The position numbers and the translations under genes were made by a program. 64,000 bases of DNA, from assembly GCF_014189455.1 (NCBI RefSeq), contig NZ_CP050296.1, positions 5,762,001 to 5,826,000 of the forward strand, given 5' to 3'. This stretch comes from Mesorhizobium huakuii (GTDB taxonomy: Bacteria > Pseudomonadota > Alphaproteobacteria > Rhizobiales > Rhizobiaceae). Of the stretch, positions 45,935 to 54,862 are shown piece after piece. A model generated the notes under the pieces. The model was not told the origin of the DNA, made no database searches, and saw only the letters and a program-made list of their open reading frames with translations. Position 1 is the stretch's first letter; each line of letters begins with the position of its first letter.

Positions 45935-47002
45935 ATGCACAAACGCCGTCTCGGTCGGACCGATCTTCTTGTTACCCAGATTTGCCTTGGTTCGATGACC
46001 TGGGGCCAGCAGAACACCGAGGCCGAAGGTCACGCGCAGATGGATCTGGCTTTTTCGCGCGGCGTCAATTTCATCGACACCGCCGAACTCTACCCGATCC
46101 CACCCAAGGCGGAGACGCAAGGGCGGACGGAAAAGATCATCGGCAGTTGGATGAAAGCCAAGGGCAATCGCGACAAGGTGATCCTTGCCTCCAAGGTCGT
46201 CGGCCGCACGGCGAGCGACTGGTTTCGCGGTGGCAGGCCGTCGCAATTGGTGCGTGCCGATATTTTTGACGCGGTCGAGAAATCGCTGGCCAAGCTCGGC
46301 ACCGACTATCTCGACCTCTACCAGATCCACTGGCCGGAGCGGGACATCCCTTGGGGTGCAAACCCGACGCGCGTCGGCGCGGTGGCGCGGCGGGCCGATG
46401 CAGACGGCGCACCGGCCAACGAGACGCCGATCGCCGAGACGCTTGGCGTCTTCGACGAACTGGTGAAAGCTGGAAAGATCCGTCATTTCGGCCTGTCGAA
46501 TGAGAGTTCCTGGGGCCTCATGCGTTACCTCTCAGAGGCCGAGAAAGGGATCGGCCCGCGGGTCGCGTCGATCCAGAACGCCTACAATCTCGTCAACCGC
46601 ACCTTCGAGGTGAACCTTGCCGAGGTCTGCGAGCACGAACAGGTGTCGTTGTTGCCCTATTCGCCGCTGGCTCAGGGCTATCTGACCGGCAAATACGACC
46701 ATGGCGCCCGACCGCAGGGTTCGCGCTCGCAATTGTTTAATCGTGGCCAGCGCTACGAGACTCCGAATGCCGCCGAAGTGCTGCTCGAATACAATGAACT
46801 GGCGCGCTCCTTCGGCATGGAACCGGCGCTGTTTGCCAATGCCTATGTGTCGAGCCGGCCCTTTGTCACCTCCAACATCATCGGTGCGACGACCATTCCG
46901 CAGCTCGAAATGGCGTTGTCTTCGGTGGATGTCGTCTGGACCGAGGAGATGCAGAAGGCGGTGGACGCGATCCACCAGCGGGTCGGAAATCCCTGTCCTT
47001 GA
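45935..47002 (+). CDS. Aldo/keto reductase (Tas-like)
   Basis: A 355-residue NADPH-dependent aldo/keto reductase. The catalytic tetrad is visible: Asp and Tyr in FIDTAELYP near 45-53, Lys in VILASKVV near 83-90, and His in YQIHWPE near 127-133. NIIGATTIPQLE near the C-terminus is the cofactor-binding region. The opening MHKRRLGRTDLLVTQICLGS matches the Tas/YajO group. The start at 45935 gives this N-terminus; the frame extends upstream without similarity. Substrate unknown. Confidence 0.92.
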   Translation: MHKRRLGRTDLLVTQICLGSMTWGQQNTEAEGHAQMDLAFSRGVNFIDTAELYPIPPKAETQGRTEKIIGSWMKAKGNRDKVILASKVVGRTASDWFRGGRPSQLVRADIFDAVEKSLAKLGTDYLDLYQIHWPERDIPWGANPTRVGAVARRADADGAPANETPIAETLGVFDELVKAGKIRHFGLSNESSWGLMRYLSEAEKGIGPRVASIQNAYNLVNRTFEVNLAEVCEHEQVSLLPYSPLAQGYLTGKYDHGARPQGSRSQLFNRGQRYETPNAAEVLLEYNELARSFGMEPALFANAYVSSRPFVTSNIIGATTIPQLEMALSSVDVVWTEEMQKAVDAIHQRVGNPCP

Positions 47003-47050
47003 TAGGCTAAGGGCGAAAAATTATCACGGAATAACAAAGGGGTGGAGACG

Positions 47051-48319
47051 ATGGTGGATTTTCCGATCGAGGTTGTGCGTGGACAATTTCCAGCGCTTTC
47101 CCTGACCGACAAGGGCCGCCGGCGCATCTACCTCGACAACCCCGCCGGCACGCAGGTGCCGCAGGCGGTCGCCGATGCGGTGTCGCGCTGCCTGCTGACG
47201 ACCAATGCCAATCTCGGCGGCTATTTCGAAACGACGATCGCGGCTCAAGCTGTCGTCGACGAGGCGCATCAGGCGATGGCCGATTTCCTCGGTGCGGCGA
47301 GCCCTGAGGAAATCATCATCGGCGCCAATATGACGACGCTGACCTACCACATGTCGCGCACGCTCGGCCGCACACTGGAGCCCGGCGACGAGATCATCCT
47401 CACCCGCATGGATCACGAGGGCAATGTCTCGCCCTGGCTGCAACTGGCCGAGGACCTTGGCCTCGTGGTGCGCTGGCTGCCATTCGATGAAAAGAGCTGG
47501 CAGGTCGAAGAGGCGACGCTGGCCGGGCTGCTTTCCGAGAAGACACGGCTGGTCGCGTTGAACTATGCCAGCAACCTGACTGGTTCGATCAATCGCGTGA
47601 AGGCTTTGACCGCCATCGCCAAGAATGCCGGCGCCTTGGTCTATGTCGACGCCGTGCAGTTCGCGCCGCATGGCCTGATCGACGTGCAAGACCTCGGCTG
47701 TGATTTCCTGATCTGCTCGGCCTACAAATTCTTCGGTCCGCATATGGGCATTTTGTGGGGACGGCGCGATATCATCGATGGCCTGAAACCCTATAAATGC
47801 CGCTGTTCGTCCAATGGCCTGCCGGAGCGGTTCGAGCTTGGCACGCCGCAGATCGAGCTCATGGCCGGCCTCACGGCTGCGGTCGATTATTTTGCCGAGC
47901 TGGGTGCGGCGGCGGGCGAGGGTGGTTCGCGCAGGCAGAAGATCGCTAGCGCGTTCGAAGCCTGCATCGCCTATGAGAATCCGCTGGCGCAAAGGTTGAT
48001 CGACGGCCTGTCCGACATTTCAGGCCTGACCATCCATGGCATCACGGATCCGAAGCGGCTCAGCGATCGCGTGCCGACGGTCTCCTTCACCGTCGACGGC
48101 ATCGTGCCGGAAACGATCGTTCGGCAGATGAACGCCGAAAACATCTTCCTGTGGTCCGGCCACAACTATGCCTGGGAGATCGTCCATCAGCTCGGCATTC
48201 CGGCCGAACAGGGCGTCGTGCGCATCGGCATCGCCCACTACAACACGGCGGCCGAAATCGACGAGACGCTGGAGAGCGTGCATCGGGTCATTGCCATGCT
48301 GAGGCAGCAACGATCCTGA
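47051..48319 (+). CDS. Class V aminotransferase/cysteine desulfurase-like protein
   Basis: A 422-residue PLP enzyme of the cysteine desulfurase-like (CsdA/SufS-related) group. The PLP lysine is Lys226 in CSAYKFFGPHMGIL; DHEGNVSPWLQLAED and YVDAVQFAPHGLIDVQ supply other cofactor contacts. The active-site cysteine loop of true desulfurases is not obvious, so it may be a lyase or aminotransferase of the subgroup annotated cysteine desulfurase-like. ATG 47051 is preferred over GTG 47042 because AAGGGG sits at a good distance. Confidence 0.88.
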   Translation: MVDFPIEVVRGQFPALSLTDKGRRRIYLDNPAGTQVPQAVADAVSRCLLTTNANLGGYFETTIAAQAVVDEAHQAMADFLGAASPEEIIIGANMTTLTYHMSRTLGRTLEPGDEIILTRMDHEGNVSPWLQLAEDLGLVVRWLPFDEKSWQVEEATLAGLLSEKTRLVALNYASNLTGSINRVKALTAIAKNAGALVYVDAVQFAPHGLIDVQDLGCDFLICSAYKFFGPHMGILWGRRDIIDGLKPYKCRCSSNGLPERFELGTPQIELMAGLTAAVDYFAELGAAAGEGGSRRQKIASAFEACIAYENPLAQRLIDGLSDISGLTIHGITDPKRLSDRVPTVSFTVDGIVPETIVRQMNAENIFLWSGHNYAWEIVHQLGIPAEQGVVRIGIAHYNTAAEIDETLESVHRVIAMLRQQRS

Positions 48320-48337
48320 CGCCGTCGGCTTAAGTTT

Positions 48338-49365
48338 TCACCGCGCCTTGCCCCCAAAACCGGTGAGGAAGGCGGTGAGGTTGTCGCCGAGCGCGTCGCA
48401 GAGATAGCCGCCTTCCTGGACGATGACTGTCGGCAGGCCGAGCCCGGCGATGGCCTCGCCGATGCGCGAGAAGCCCGGTGTCGTCACCGAAAGCCCCCGA
48501 ACGGGTCGCCCTCGAAGGCGTCAAGACCGAGCGCGACCACCAGTGCATCGGGCGAGAACGACCGGATGCGCTGGAACGCCACTTCAAGCGCTTCCAGAAA
48601 CGCAGCGTCAGCGGATTTGCGCGGCAGCGGCAGGTTGAAATTATAGCCGAGGCCCGGGCCTTCGCCGCGCTCGTCGGCATGGCCCCAGAAGAACGGATAG
48701 AAGCGCACCGGATCGGCATGCAGCGAAACGGTGAGCACGTCGGGCCGGGCATAGAAGATGCCTTGCGTGCCGTTGCCGTGATGCAGGTCGACATCGAGGA
48801 TGGTCACCCGCGCGGCCTGCTTGCGCAGCACCTGCGCCGCAACGGCCGAATTGTTGATGAAGCAGAAGCCGCCGGCGACATCGGCAAAGGCATGGTGGCC
48901 GGGCGGGCGGCACAGCGCATAGGCGGCGGTTGCACCAGCCATCACCGTTTCAGCGGCCTCGACCGCGCTCCAGGCGCTCCACAGCGCGCTTTGCCAGGTC
49001 TCGCCCGAGATCGGGCAAGCTGTATCAGCCATATGATAGCCGGCCTGGCCAACCGCCGATGCCGGATAGGAGCCGCTGCGTGCGATCGGATGGATGTTGG
49101 GGATCACTTCTGCCGATGCGCCCTCGATGCGCTGCCAGCGCTCGAAAATATGTTCGAGGAAGTCGAGATATTCGGGCGTGTGTACCGCCGAGACCGGACC
49201 GAGACCGTGATTGCGCGGCCGCTCGATCGTGCAGCCGGCAGATTTTGCGCCGGCTAACAATCTCTCGATGCGCTCGGGTTTTTCCGGATTGGGCTGCGCG
49301 GCGCCGCTGGAAAGAAAGGCCTTGGGGTCGTGCCGCTTCTGCTCCTCGGCGTAAAAGGCTTTCAT
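48338..49365 (-). pseudogene. Histone deacetylase family gene with a frameshift near its 3' end
   Basis: The frame from ATG 49365 encodes an HDAC/acetoin-utilisation-type amidohydrolase: CRPPGHHAFADVAGGFCF and ILDVDLHHGNGTQGIFY carry the zinc-site and charge-relay histidines and aspartates. It ends early after LDAFEGDPFGG. In the next frame the expected tail resumes at once as LSVTTPGFSRIGEAIAGLGL and continues VIVQEGGYLCDALGDNLTAF to a stop at 48338. One base is missing near a C5 run at 48494-48498. The lost tail contains the GGY catalytic tyrosine, so the shorter product should be inactive. A sequencing error is possible. Its ATG overlaps the GNAT stop. Confidence 0.8.
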
Positions 49366-49883
49366 TCCTGCTCCTCCGGCGCGTCGGCGAAGGCGAAAAA
49401 GGCCTCGCCGATGATCTTCTGCGTCTGTTCGTAACTCGACCAGGCAATGCCCAGCCTCTCGTAAAAAGCTTTGGCGCCTTCATTGTCGGTGTCGACCGAC
49501 AGCCTCAGATAGACGCCACCTTCCTTCCGACACTCTGCCGCGACACGCCGCAACAGCCGCTCGCCGATCTTGCGGCCGCGAAACCTATCCTCGACATAGA
49601 GGTCCTGCACATAGACCCCGGGCCGTCCCATCCAGGTCGAGAAGATCGGGAAATGCAGGCACAGGCCGGCGAATTCACCGCCGACTTCGGCGATCAGGGT
49701 GGAGAAGGCGGGCTTTTCGCCAAAGCCGTAGCGGCGCAGGTCATCTGACGTGGACGTGATCTCCTGATGCGCGCCGATATGGGTGCCGAGTTTGAGAAGC
49801 GCGGCGTGGATGGTGTCGACATCGTCGATGGTGCCGTGGCGGATCACGGCATCGCTGGTCGCTGTCTGGATCTTGTCTGCCAT
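49362..49883 (-). CDS. GNAT family N-acetyltransferase
   Basis: A 173-residue acetyltransferase with the GNAT acetyl-CoA site in YVQDLYVEDRFRGRKIGERL (Q/R-x-x-G-x-G/A variant RGRKIG) near 90-109 and the terminal strand NEGAKAFYERLGI. Spermidine/spermine (SSAT-like) acetyltransferases share the VQDLYVxxxxRGxxIG form, so a polyamine or small-amine substrate is possible. Pairing with a deacetylase-family gene directly downstream (overlapping ATGA) could imply opposing reactions on one substrate; HDAC-like acetylpolyamine amidohydrolases exist. Confidence 0.88.
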   Translation of the reverse strand: MADKIQTATSDAVIRHGTIDDVDTIHAALLKLGTHIGAHQEITSTSDDLRRYGFGEKPAFSTLIAEVGGEFAGLCLHFPIFSTWMGRPGVYVQDLYVEDRFRGRKIGERLLRRVAAECRKEGGVYLRLSVDTDNEGAKAFYERLGIAWSSYEQTQKIIGEAFFAFADAPEEQE

Positions 49884-49886
49884 GGA

Positions 49887-50396
49887 TCAGGCCGTGGTCT
49901 CGGCTGAACCGGGCTTGTTCAGGAGATCGTCAAGGTCGCCGATATTGTCTTCCGAAAAGACGCGAATGCCGTTCGCTTCCAGCAGAGCGGTGGTCGTGCC
50001 GCGACCGGTCACCCGTTTGCCTGCAAAACTGCCGTCGTAGACGAAGCTGCTGCCGCAGGACGGACTGCCGTCGGTAAGAACCGCGTAGCGGCATCCCGTT
50101 TCTCGGGCGAGTTCGAGCGCAAGCTGCCCAGCTTCGAGATAAAGTGCGGTCACGTCGTTTCCCGTCTGCTCGACCACTCGACCCTGGCCGTGGAGCACAG
50201 CGCGGCCATCGCCTGCACCGCGAATTTCCGCCGGAGGACGTGGCGTTGAGAAACCTGCGGCAACCTCCGGGCAGATTTGCACGACCCGTCCCTCCGCTTG
50301 CCAGCGCATCAGTACCGGATGGTTGTTGAGCCGGTAGGAGCCGTTATAGCGGACGTGGCTGCCGAGCAGGCAGGCGGAGACGAGAACCCTTTCCAT
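49887..50396 (-). CDS. DUF523 family protein
   Basis: A 169-residue protein of the DUF523 family: MERVLVSACLLGSHVRYNGS with a conserved Cys near 9, QICPEVAAGFSTPRPPAEIR, and LTDGSPSCGSSFVYDGSFAG with the S-P-S-C-G motif. Three conserved cysteines suggest metal or Fe-S binding; some homologues are linked to 2-thiouracil desulfuration. The start at 50396 follows a GGGAGGAG ribosome site. It lies four bases upstream of the GNAT gene on the same strand. Confidence 0.9.
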   Translation of the reverse strand: MERVLVSACLLGSHVRYNGSYRLNNHPVLMRWQAEGRVVQICPEVAAGFSTPRPPAEIRGAGDGRAVLHGQGRVVEQTGNDVTALYLEAGQLALELARETGCRYAVLTDGSPSCGSSFVYDGSFAGKRVTGRGTTTALLEANGIRVFSEDNIGDLDDLLNKPGSAETTA

Positions 50397-50415
50397 ATCA
50401 GCTCCTCCCTTGCTT

Positions 50416-51345
50416 CTAGAAAGCCACCCGGTCGCCACCCTTCAGCGCCAGCATCTCACGCGCTTCGGCCGGCGTGGCAACCTCCAGCGACAAGCCATCG
50501 AGAATGCCACGGATGCGGCGCACCTGGTCGGCGTTGGATTTCGCCAGCTGGCGGCCATCATAGAGGCTGTCCTCCAGCCCGACCCGGACATTGCCACCCA
50601 TCGCCGCGGCGATCGAGATTAGCGGCATCTGCTGGCGGCCGGCGGCCAGCACCGAGAACTGGTAGCTGTCGCCGAACAATTTGTCGGCGATGCGCTTCAT
50701 GTGGATGAGATTGTCCGGATCGGCGCCGATGCCGCCCAGAATGCCCAGCACGAACTGGATGAACAGCGGCCCCGACACCAGCCCACGGTCGCGGAAATGC
50801 GCCAGCGAATAGAGGTGGCCGACATCGTAGCATTCGAATTCGAAGCGCGTGCCGCAGCCCGTGCCCAGTTTTTCCAGCACGCCTTCCATGTCGGCGAAGG
50901 TGTTCTTGAAAATGGTGTCGCGCGTGGCTTCGAGCAGCTTTGGCTCCCATTCGTGCTGCCATTCGCGTGGCTTGTCGAGCATGGGGAACAGCGCGAAATT
51001 CATCGAGCCCATGTTGAGCGAGCACATTTCGGGCTCGGCCCGCAGTGGCGCCGCCAGCCGCTGGTCCAGTGTCATCAAGGAGGAGCCACCAGTGGTGATG
51101 TTGATCACCGCATCGGTCGCCTGCTTGATGCGCGGCAGGAACTGCATGAAGACATCAGGATCGGCCGTCGGCCGGCCGTCTTTGGGATCGCGGGCGTGCA
51201 GATGCAGGATCGAGGCACCTGCTTCCGCGGCAGCGATGGCATCGGCCGCGATCTGGTCCGGCGTCACCGGCAGATAGGGCGACATCGATGGCGTGTGCAC
51301 CGAGCCGGTGACGGCGCAGGTGATGATGACTTTGCGCGGCGCCAT
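50416..51345 (-). CDS. Beta-keto acid cleavage enzyme (BKACE/DUF849)
   Basis: A 309-residue TIM-barrel protein of the BKACE family, which uses acetyl-CoA to cleave beta-keto acids (the prototype, Kce, acts on 3-keto-5-aminohexanoate). It opens KVIITCAVTGSVHTPSMSPY, has the zinc-ligand pair HLHARD near 48-53, NITTGGSS near 81-88, and FEFECYDVGHLYSLAHF. The neighbouring aminotransferase could make its beta-keto substrate from an amino acid; the exact substrate is unknown. Confidence 0.92.
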   Translation of the reverse strand: MAPRKVIITCAVTGSVHTPSMSPYLPVTPDQIAADAIAAAEAGASILHLHARDPKDGRPTADPDVFMQFLPRIKQATDAVINITTGGSSLMTLDQRLAAPLRAEPEMCSLNMGSMNFALFPMLDKPREWQHEWEPKLLEATRDTIFKNTFADMEGVLEKLGTGCGTRFEFECYDVGHLYSLAHFRDRGLVSGPLFIQFVLGILGGIGADPDNLIHMKRIADKLFGDSYQFSVLAAGRQQMPLISIAAAMGGNVRVGLEDSLYDGRQLAKSNADQVRRIRGILDGLSLEVATPAEAREMLALKGGDRVAF

Positions 51346-51348
51346 TTT

Positions 51349-52734
51349 TCAGCCCCGGCCTTCGACCGGCAGGTCGAGCTCGGCGGCCAGAACTTCCAGC
51401 GAGTCGCCGATAATGGAGATGATCTCGCCGACCTGTTCGCTGGTGACGATCATCGGTGGCGCGACCATGAAATTGTCGCCGTCGACACCACCCTTGACCC
51501 GGCGGCCATAGATGATCAGCCCGCGCTCATAGGCGAGATCGAGCAGGCGCTGCGTGGCTTTCTTGCCCTGGTCGATCGGCCGCAACGTCTCCGGATCGGC
51601 AACCATTTCGGCACCGGTCAACAGGCCTTTGCCGCGCACATCGGCGATGAAGGGAAAACGCTTCGCCAGTCCCTTCAGCCCGTCCATCAGCACGTCGCCC
51701 ATGGCAGCGGCATTGGCGATCAGGTCGAGCCGATCCATTTCGCCAAGCACCGCAAGGCCGGCGGCACAGGCCAGCGGATTGCCGGCATAGGTGTGGCCAT
51801 GCTGGAAGCCGCCGGAAGCGAGCAGCGGCTGCACCAGCCGCATCGGTGCGGCGAGCGCGCCGAGCGGCGCATAGCCGGAGCCCAGCCCCTTGGACAGCGC
51901 GACGATGTCGGGCTTGCAATTCCAATGATCGCCGCCGAGGAATTTGCCGGTGCGGCCGGCGCCGCTCATCACTTCGTCATGGATGAGCAGGATGCCGTAG
52001 CGGTCGCAGATCTCGCGGATACGCGCATAGTAGCTGTCGGGCGCCACCAGGGCGGCGGTGGCCGCACCACCGATCGGCTCCATGATGAAGGCGACGACGC
52101 TTTCGGGACCTTCAGCGAGAATCTTCTCCTCCAGCATGTCGGCATAGCGGACGCCGCGCTGCTCCATCGAGAGATTGTCGCGGTCGCGCCAGGCGGTCGG
52201 CGCCGGCACGGTCGGCATCACCCGCATCATCGGCTCGAAGGTTTCGGCCAGCGCGTCGTCGCCGGTGATCGACAGCGAACCCAGCGTGCCGCCATGATAG
52301 GAGGGGAAGCGGGTGATCACCTTCCAACGGCTGGCCTGGCCGGTGGCGACAGCCCATTGCCGCGCCAGCTTGATGCAGGATTCCGTCGCTTCCGAGCCAC
52401 CCGAGACGAAGAAGATGCGGTCCATGCCTTCAGGCAATTTGCCGGCCAGTTCCCGCGCTAGCTCTTCCGCCGGCTCGTTCTCGAAATGCAGCCGGTAGGC
52501 AAAGGTGGCGCGGTCCATCTGCCGTTTCATGGCGTCCAGCACATTGCGGTTGGAATGGCCGATATTGGCGACCATCGGCCCGCTCGAGCCGTCGATGAAG
52601 CGACGTCCGTCCTGCGTCCACATATAGATGCCCTCGGCGTGGTCGATCAGCGGCCGGCGCAGGCTGGACAAATAGAACAGATGCGATTCGCGGCGCGCCT
52701 CGGTCACTTGAGCGGCGGTCTGGGTCTTCGACAT
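51349..52734 (-). CDS. Class III (omega) aminotransferase
   Basis: A 461-residue PLP-dependent transaminase of the aspartate-aminotransferase-family/omega-amino acid group. Signatures: VSGGSEATESCIKLARQW, SYHGGTLGSLSITGDD, HDEVMSGAGRTGKF (with the Asp contacting pyridine N) and the Schiff-base lysine in ALSKGLGSGYAPLGA. It ends three bases before the BKACE ATG, so they are certainly cotranscribed. The start at 52734 (MSKTQTAAQ) is preferred; a longer frame exists. Confidence 0.93.
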   Translation of the reverse strand: MSKTQTAAQVTEARRESHLFYLSSLRRPLIDHAEGIYMWTQDGRRFIDGSSGPMVANIGHSNRNVLDAMKRQMDRATFAYRLHFENEPAEELARELAGKLPEGMDRIFFVSGGSEATESCIKLARQWAVATGQASRWKVITRFPSYHGGTLGSLSITGDDALAETFEPMMRVMPTVPAPTAWRDRDNLSMEQRGVRYADMLEEKILAEGPESVVAFIMEPIGGAATAALVAPDSYYARIREICDRYGILLIHDEVMSGAGRTGKFLGGDHWNCKPDIVALSKGLGSGYAPLGALAAPMRLVQPLLASGGFQHGHTYAGNPLACAAGLAVLGEMDRLDLIANAAAMGDVLMDGLKGLAKRFPFIADVRGKGLLTGAEMVADPETLRPIDQGKKATQRLLDLAYERGLIIYGRRVKGGVDGDNFMVAPPMIVTSEQVGEIISIIGDSLEVLAAELDLPVEGRG

Positions 52735-52735
52735 G

Positions 52736-54379
52736 TCAGGACTTTCCAAGGTAGCGATCAAGGACATTCTGGGTGACGCGTTCGACCATCGGGTCTTGTC
52801 TTAGCAGGCCGGCCACCCATTCGCAGCTTCCGGCATGGAAGACTTCGCCCTTGCCGCGCGGGAAGTTGACGATCATGCCGTTGCCGCGTTTGACTTTTTC
52901 GAGATTGGCGTCGCTCGCCTCGCCAAACAAAGTCTCGGCGGTGAAGCGGCCATCCTCATCGGTGAGGAACTGGTCTTCGATCGGAATGTCGGCGCTTTCC
53001 TCGACCTGGGATGCCATGCCGACGGCGAGAACCTGCAAGCCTTCCGGCGCGCCGCTGGTTGCGGTGGGGTAGGGCAGGCCGCCGCGGATCTCGAAGTCGA
53101 GCCCGTCGACCTCATAGCCATAGACATGACTGTCGGCACCGAGCAGGTCGCCATAGTAGATACCGGTGCCGGCAAAGGCCCAGTGCTCCGGCCGGTAGAC
53201 CGGAAAACCACGCACGCCGCGTGGCGCGCAGCCGCCCCAGCCGGCATAGACGCCGCGTGTCGCGTTGAGGCCGAAGGTTGCTGAACCCGGCCGGCCGATC
53301 TCCGGCGCTTCCCACGAATTGGTGGCGCGGGTGACGTCGCCGCCTTGGAGATAGGCGGGATCCTCCTTGCGCGCGCGGTATTTGTAGCAGACCTGCCGAC
53401 GACCCTCGTCCTCCAGCCGCGTCTGCCACATGAAATTACCGGCAAAGCGCGCCGCGTGGCCGCCGCGTTCGACGTAGCTGTCGACCGCGTCGCGCATTTC
53501 CCAGGTCCAGTATTCGTCATGGCCGACGAAGACCGCGCAGTCATAGCCGTCGAGAATGTCGGGCGAAAAATGCAAATCGTGCTGGCTGGCGAGATCGACG
53601 GCATAGCCGGCCTGCTCGGCGAACCGGAAGAAATGGCTGTCGTAGCTCGCCCAGCCGGACGAGGCGTATTTCTTCGAATGGCCGGTGGCCAACGCCCATT
53701 CCATATGCGGATAGCGCGGCACCGTCTTCGGTGGGACGGCGACCTCCAACGGCACGCGCGGCGCATCTTTTGGCAGCACGACGAAGCCACGGCACCAGGG
53801 GCGCTGCGTCGACACGATCGGCGAATACTGGTTGCGATCCGGTCCGGTGATGCCCTGATAATGGTTGGAGCCGCCCCAGGTGTTGTAGGCAAGCCAGGTC
53901 CCCGTCGCGGCCACCTGCAGCACGCGGCCGGGCTTCCTCCCGGACTGGGGGCTGACGATGAACAGATGGTGGCTGTAGATCGGCCTGCCATCATGGCCAA
54001 CGGCAGTCAGCGTTATCCGATAGGCACCGGACGGCCAGTCGCTCTCGACACGGAATTCGAAGGCGGCTTCCCAGCCACAACCCCCTGCGGAACATTGGTC
54101 TGAAGTGTCCTGCCAGACCGCCGCAATGCCCGATTTCTCGAACACTTTCGTCTCGGTGCCGCCGTCACGAACGATCGCCATGTTGAATGCTGGAGCCGTC
54201 GAACTGACATACAGCGTCACCGTCTCACCGGCGCGATAGGAAAAGCGGTCGCTGTAGCACCAGATCTCGCCGCGCTCGCCATCCATTCCTGGCCACTCGT
54301 AGTAATGGCCGCGCACTGCGTGGCGGCGCTGCTCCGCTGTCAGTCCGAAATCGGGGAATTCGGTTGGCAGATGGGTCAT
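52736..54379 (-). CDS. N,N-dimethylformamidase large-subunit-like protein
   Basis: A 547-residue protein related to the beta (large) subunit of N,N-dimethylformamidase, an amidohydrolase with a mononuclear iron site. WLAYNTWGGSNHYQGITG, GYDCAVFVGHDEYWTWEMRD and HAARFAGNFMWQTRLEDEGR are the strongest family segments. The usual small alpha subunit is not adjacent. It is immediately upstream of the aminotransferase gene (ATG overlaps region by one base), so the three enzymes probably work in one catabolic route for an amide-containing compound. Confidence 0.85.
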   Translation of the reverse strand: MTHLPTEFPDFGLTAEQRRHAVRGHYYEWPGMDGERGEIWCYSDRFSYRAGETVTLYVSSTAPAFNMAIVRDGGTETKVFEKSGIAAVWQDTSDQCSAGGCGWEAAFEFRVESDWPSGAYRITLTAVGHDGRPIYSHHLFIVSPQSGRKPGRVLQVAATGTWLAYNTWGGSNHYQGITGPDRNQYSPIVSTQRPWCRGFVVLPKDAPRVPLEVAVPPKTVPRYPHMEWALATGHSKKYASSGWASYDSHFFRFAEQAGYAVDLASQHDLHFSPDILDGYDCAVFVGHDEYWTWEMRDAVDSYVERGGHAARFAGNFMWQTRLEDEGRRQVCYKYRARKEDPAYLQGGDVTRATNSWEAPEIGRPGSATFGLNATRGVYAGWGGCAPRGVRGFPVYRPEHWAFAGTGIYYGDLLGADSHVYGYEVDGLDFEIRGGLPYPTATSGAPEGLQVLAVGMASQVEESADIPIEDQFLTDEDGRFTAETLFGEASDANLEKVKRGNGMIVNFPRGKGEVFHAGSCEWVAGLLRQDPMVERVTQNVLDRYLGKS

Positions 54380-54534
54380 GAACACCGGAGAGGATCGAAG
54401 GCCGTCATTTCGGCCATCTGCCGGCCAAGCGTCAAATGGAAACGATCGGGCCAGCGATTGCTTAGCCGCTCTTGGCCGCACCCGGCAAACCGACTATCTC
54501 AGGCGAGGCGGTATTTTCCGCCGTGGGAGCCAGT

Positions 54535-54783
54535 ATGCTCAAAGTGCAAAAGGTCAAGGTCGACGACATCTACGTGCCGACGGCGCGCAAGAAGACATTG
54601 CACCCCGAGACCGTCCGCCATCTCGCCGAGGACATATTGGAGAATGGCATGAAGACGCCGATCCAGGTCCGCCACGACGGCAAGCGTCATATCCTCGTCG
54701 AAGGTCTGCATCGGCTGGAAGCGGCCAGGTGGCTCGGCGAGACCGAGATTGACGCCTATCTGGTGCAAGCCAAGCGCCACTGA
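54535..54783 (+). CDS. ParB-like N-terminal domain protein
   Basis: An 82-residue protein consisting of a ParB/sulfiredoxin-like nuclease domain: KVKVDDIYVPTARKKTLHPE, LAEDILENGMKTPIQVRHDG and HILVEGLHRLEAARWLGETE with the G-x-H-R-x-x-A motif. It lacks the helix-turn-helix and C-terminal parts of a partition ParB, so it is not a chromosome partition protein. Stand-alone ParB-like domains can bind nucleotides (CTP) or nick DNA; role unknown. GGGAG provides the ribosome site. Confidence 0.8.
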   Translation: MLKVQKVKVDDIYVPTARKKTLHPETVRHLAEDILENGMKTPIQVRHDGKRHILVEGLHRLEAARWLGETEIDAYLVQAKRH

Positions 54784-54862
54784 CGCGGGTTCGGTTCGCG
54801 GTTCTCCCAGCGCATAGTCTCCAGATTTTTTCGCTGGCAGTGTCGGGTTGCCGGCGTGTGGT

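Noticed and set aside
50701..52461. 586-residue plus-strand open frame
   Set aside because: It lies opposite the BKACE and aminotransferase genes, both well supported, so it is a shadow.
54535..54783. ParB-like protein as evidence of a plasmid or partition locus
   Set aside because: It has only the N-terminal domain, no ParA partner and no parS-like palindromes. Its neighbours are chromosomal metabolic genes.
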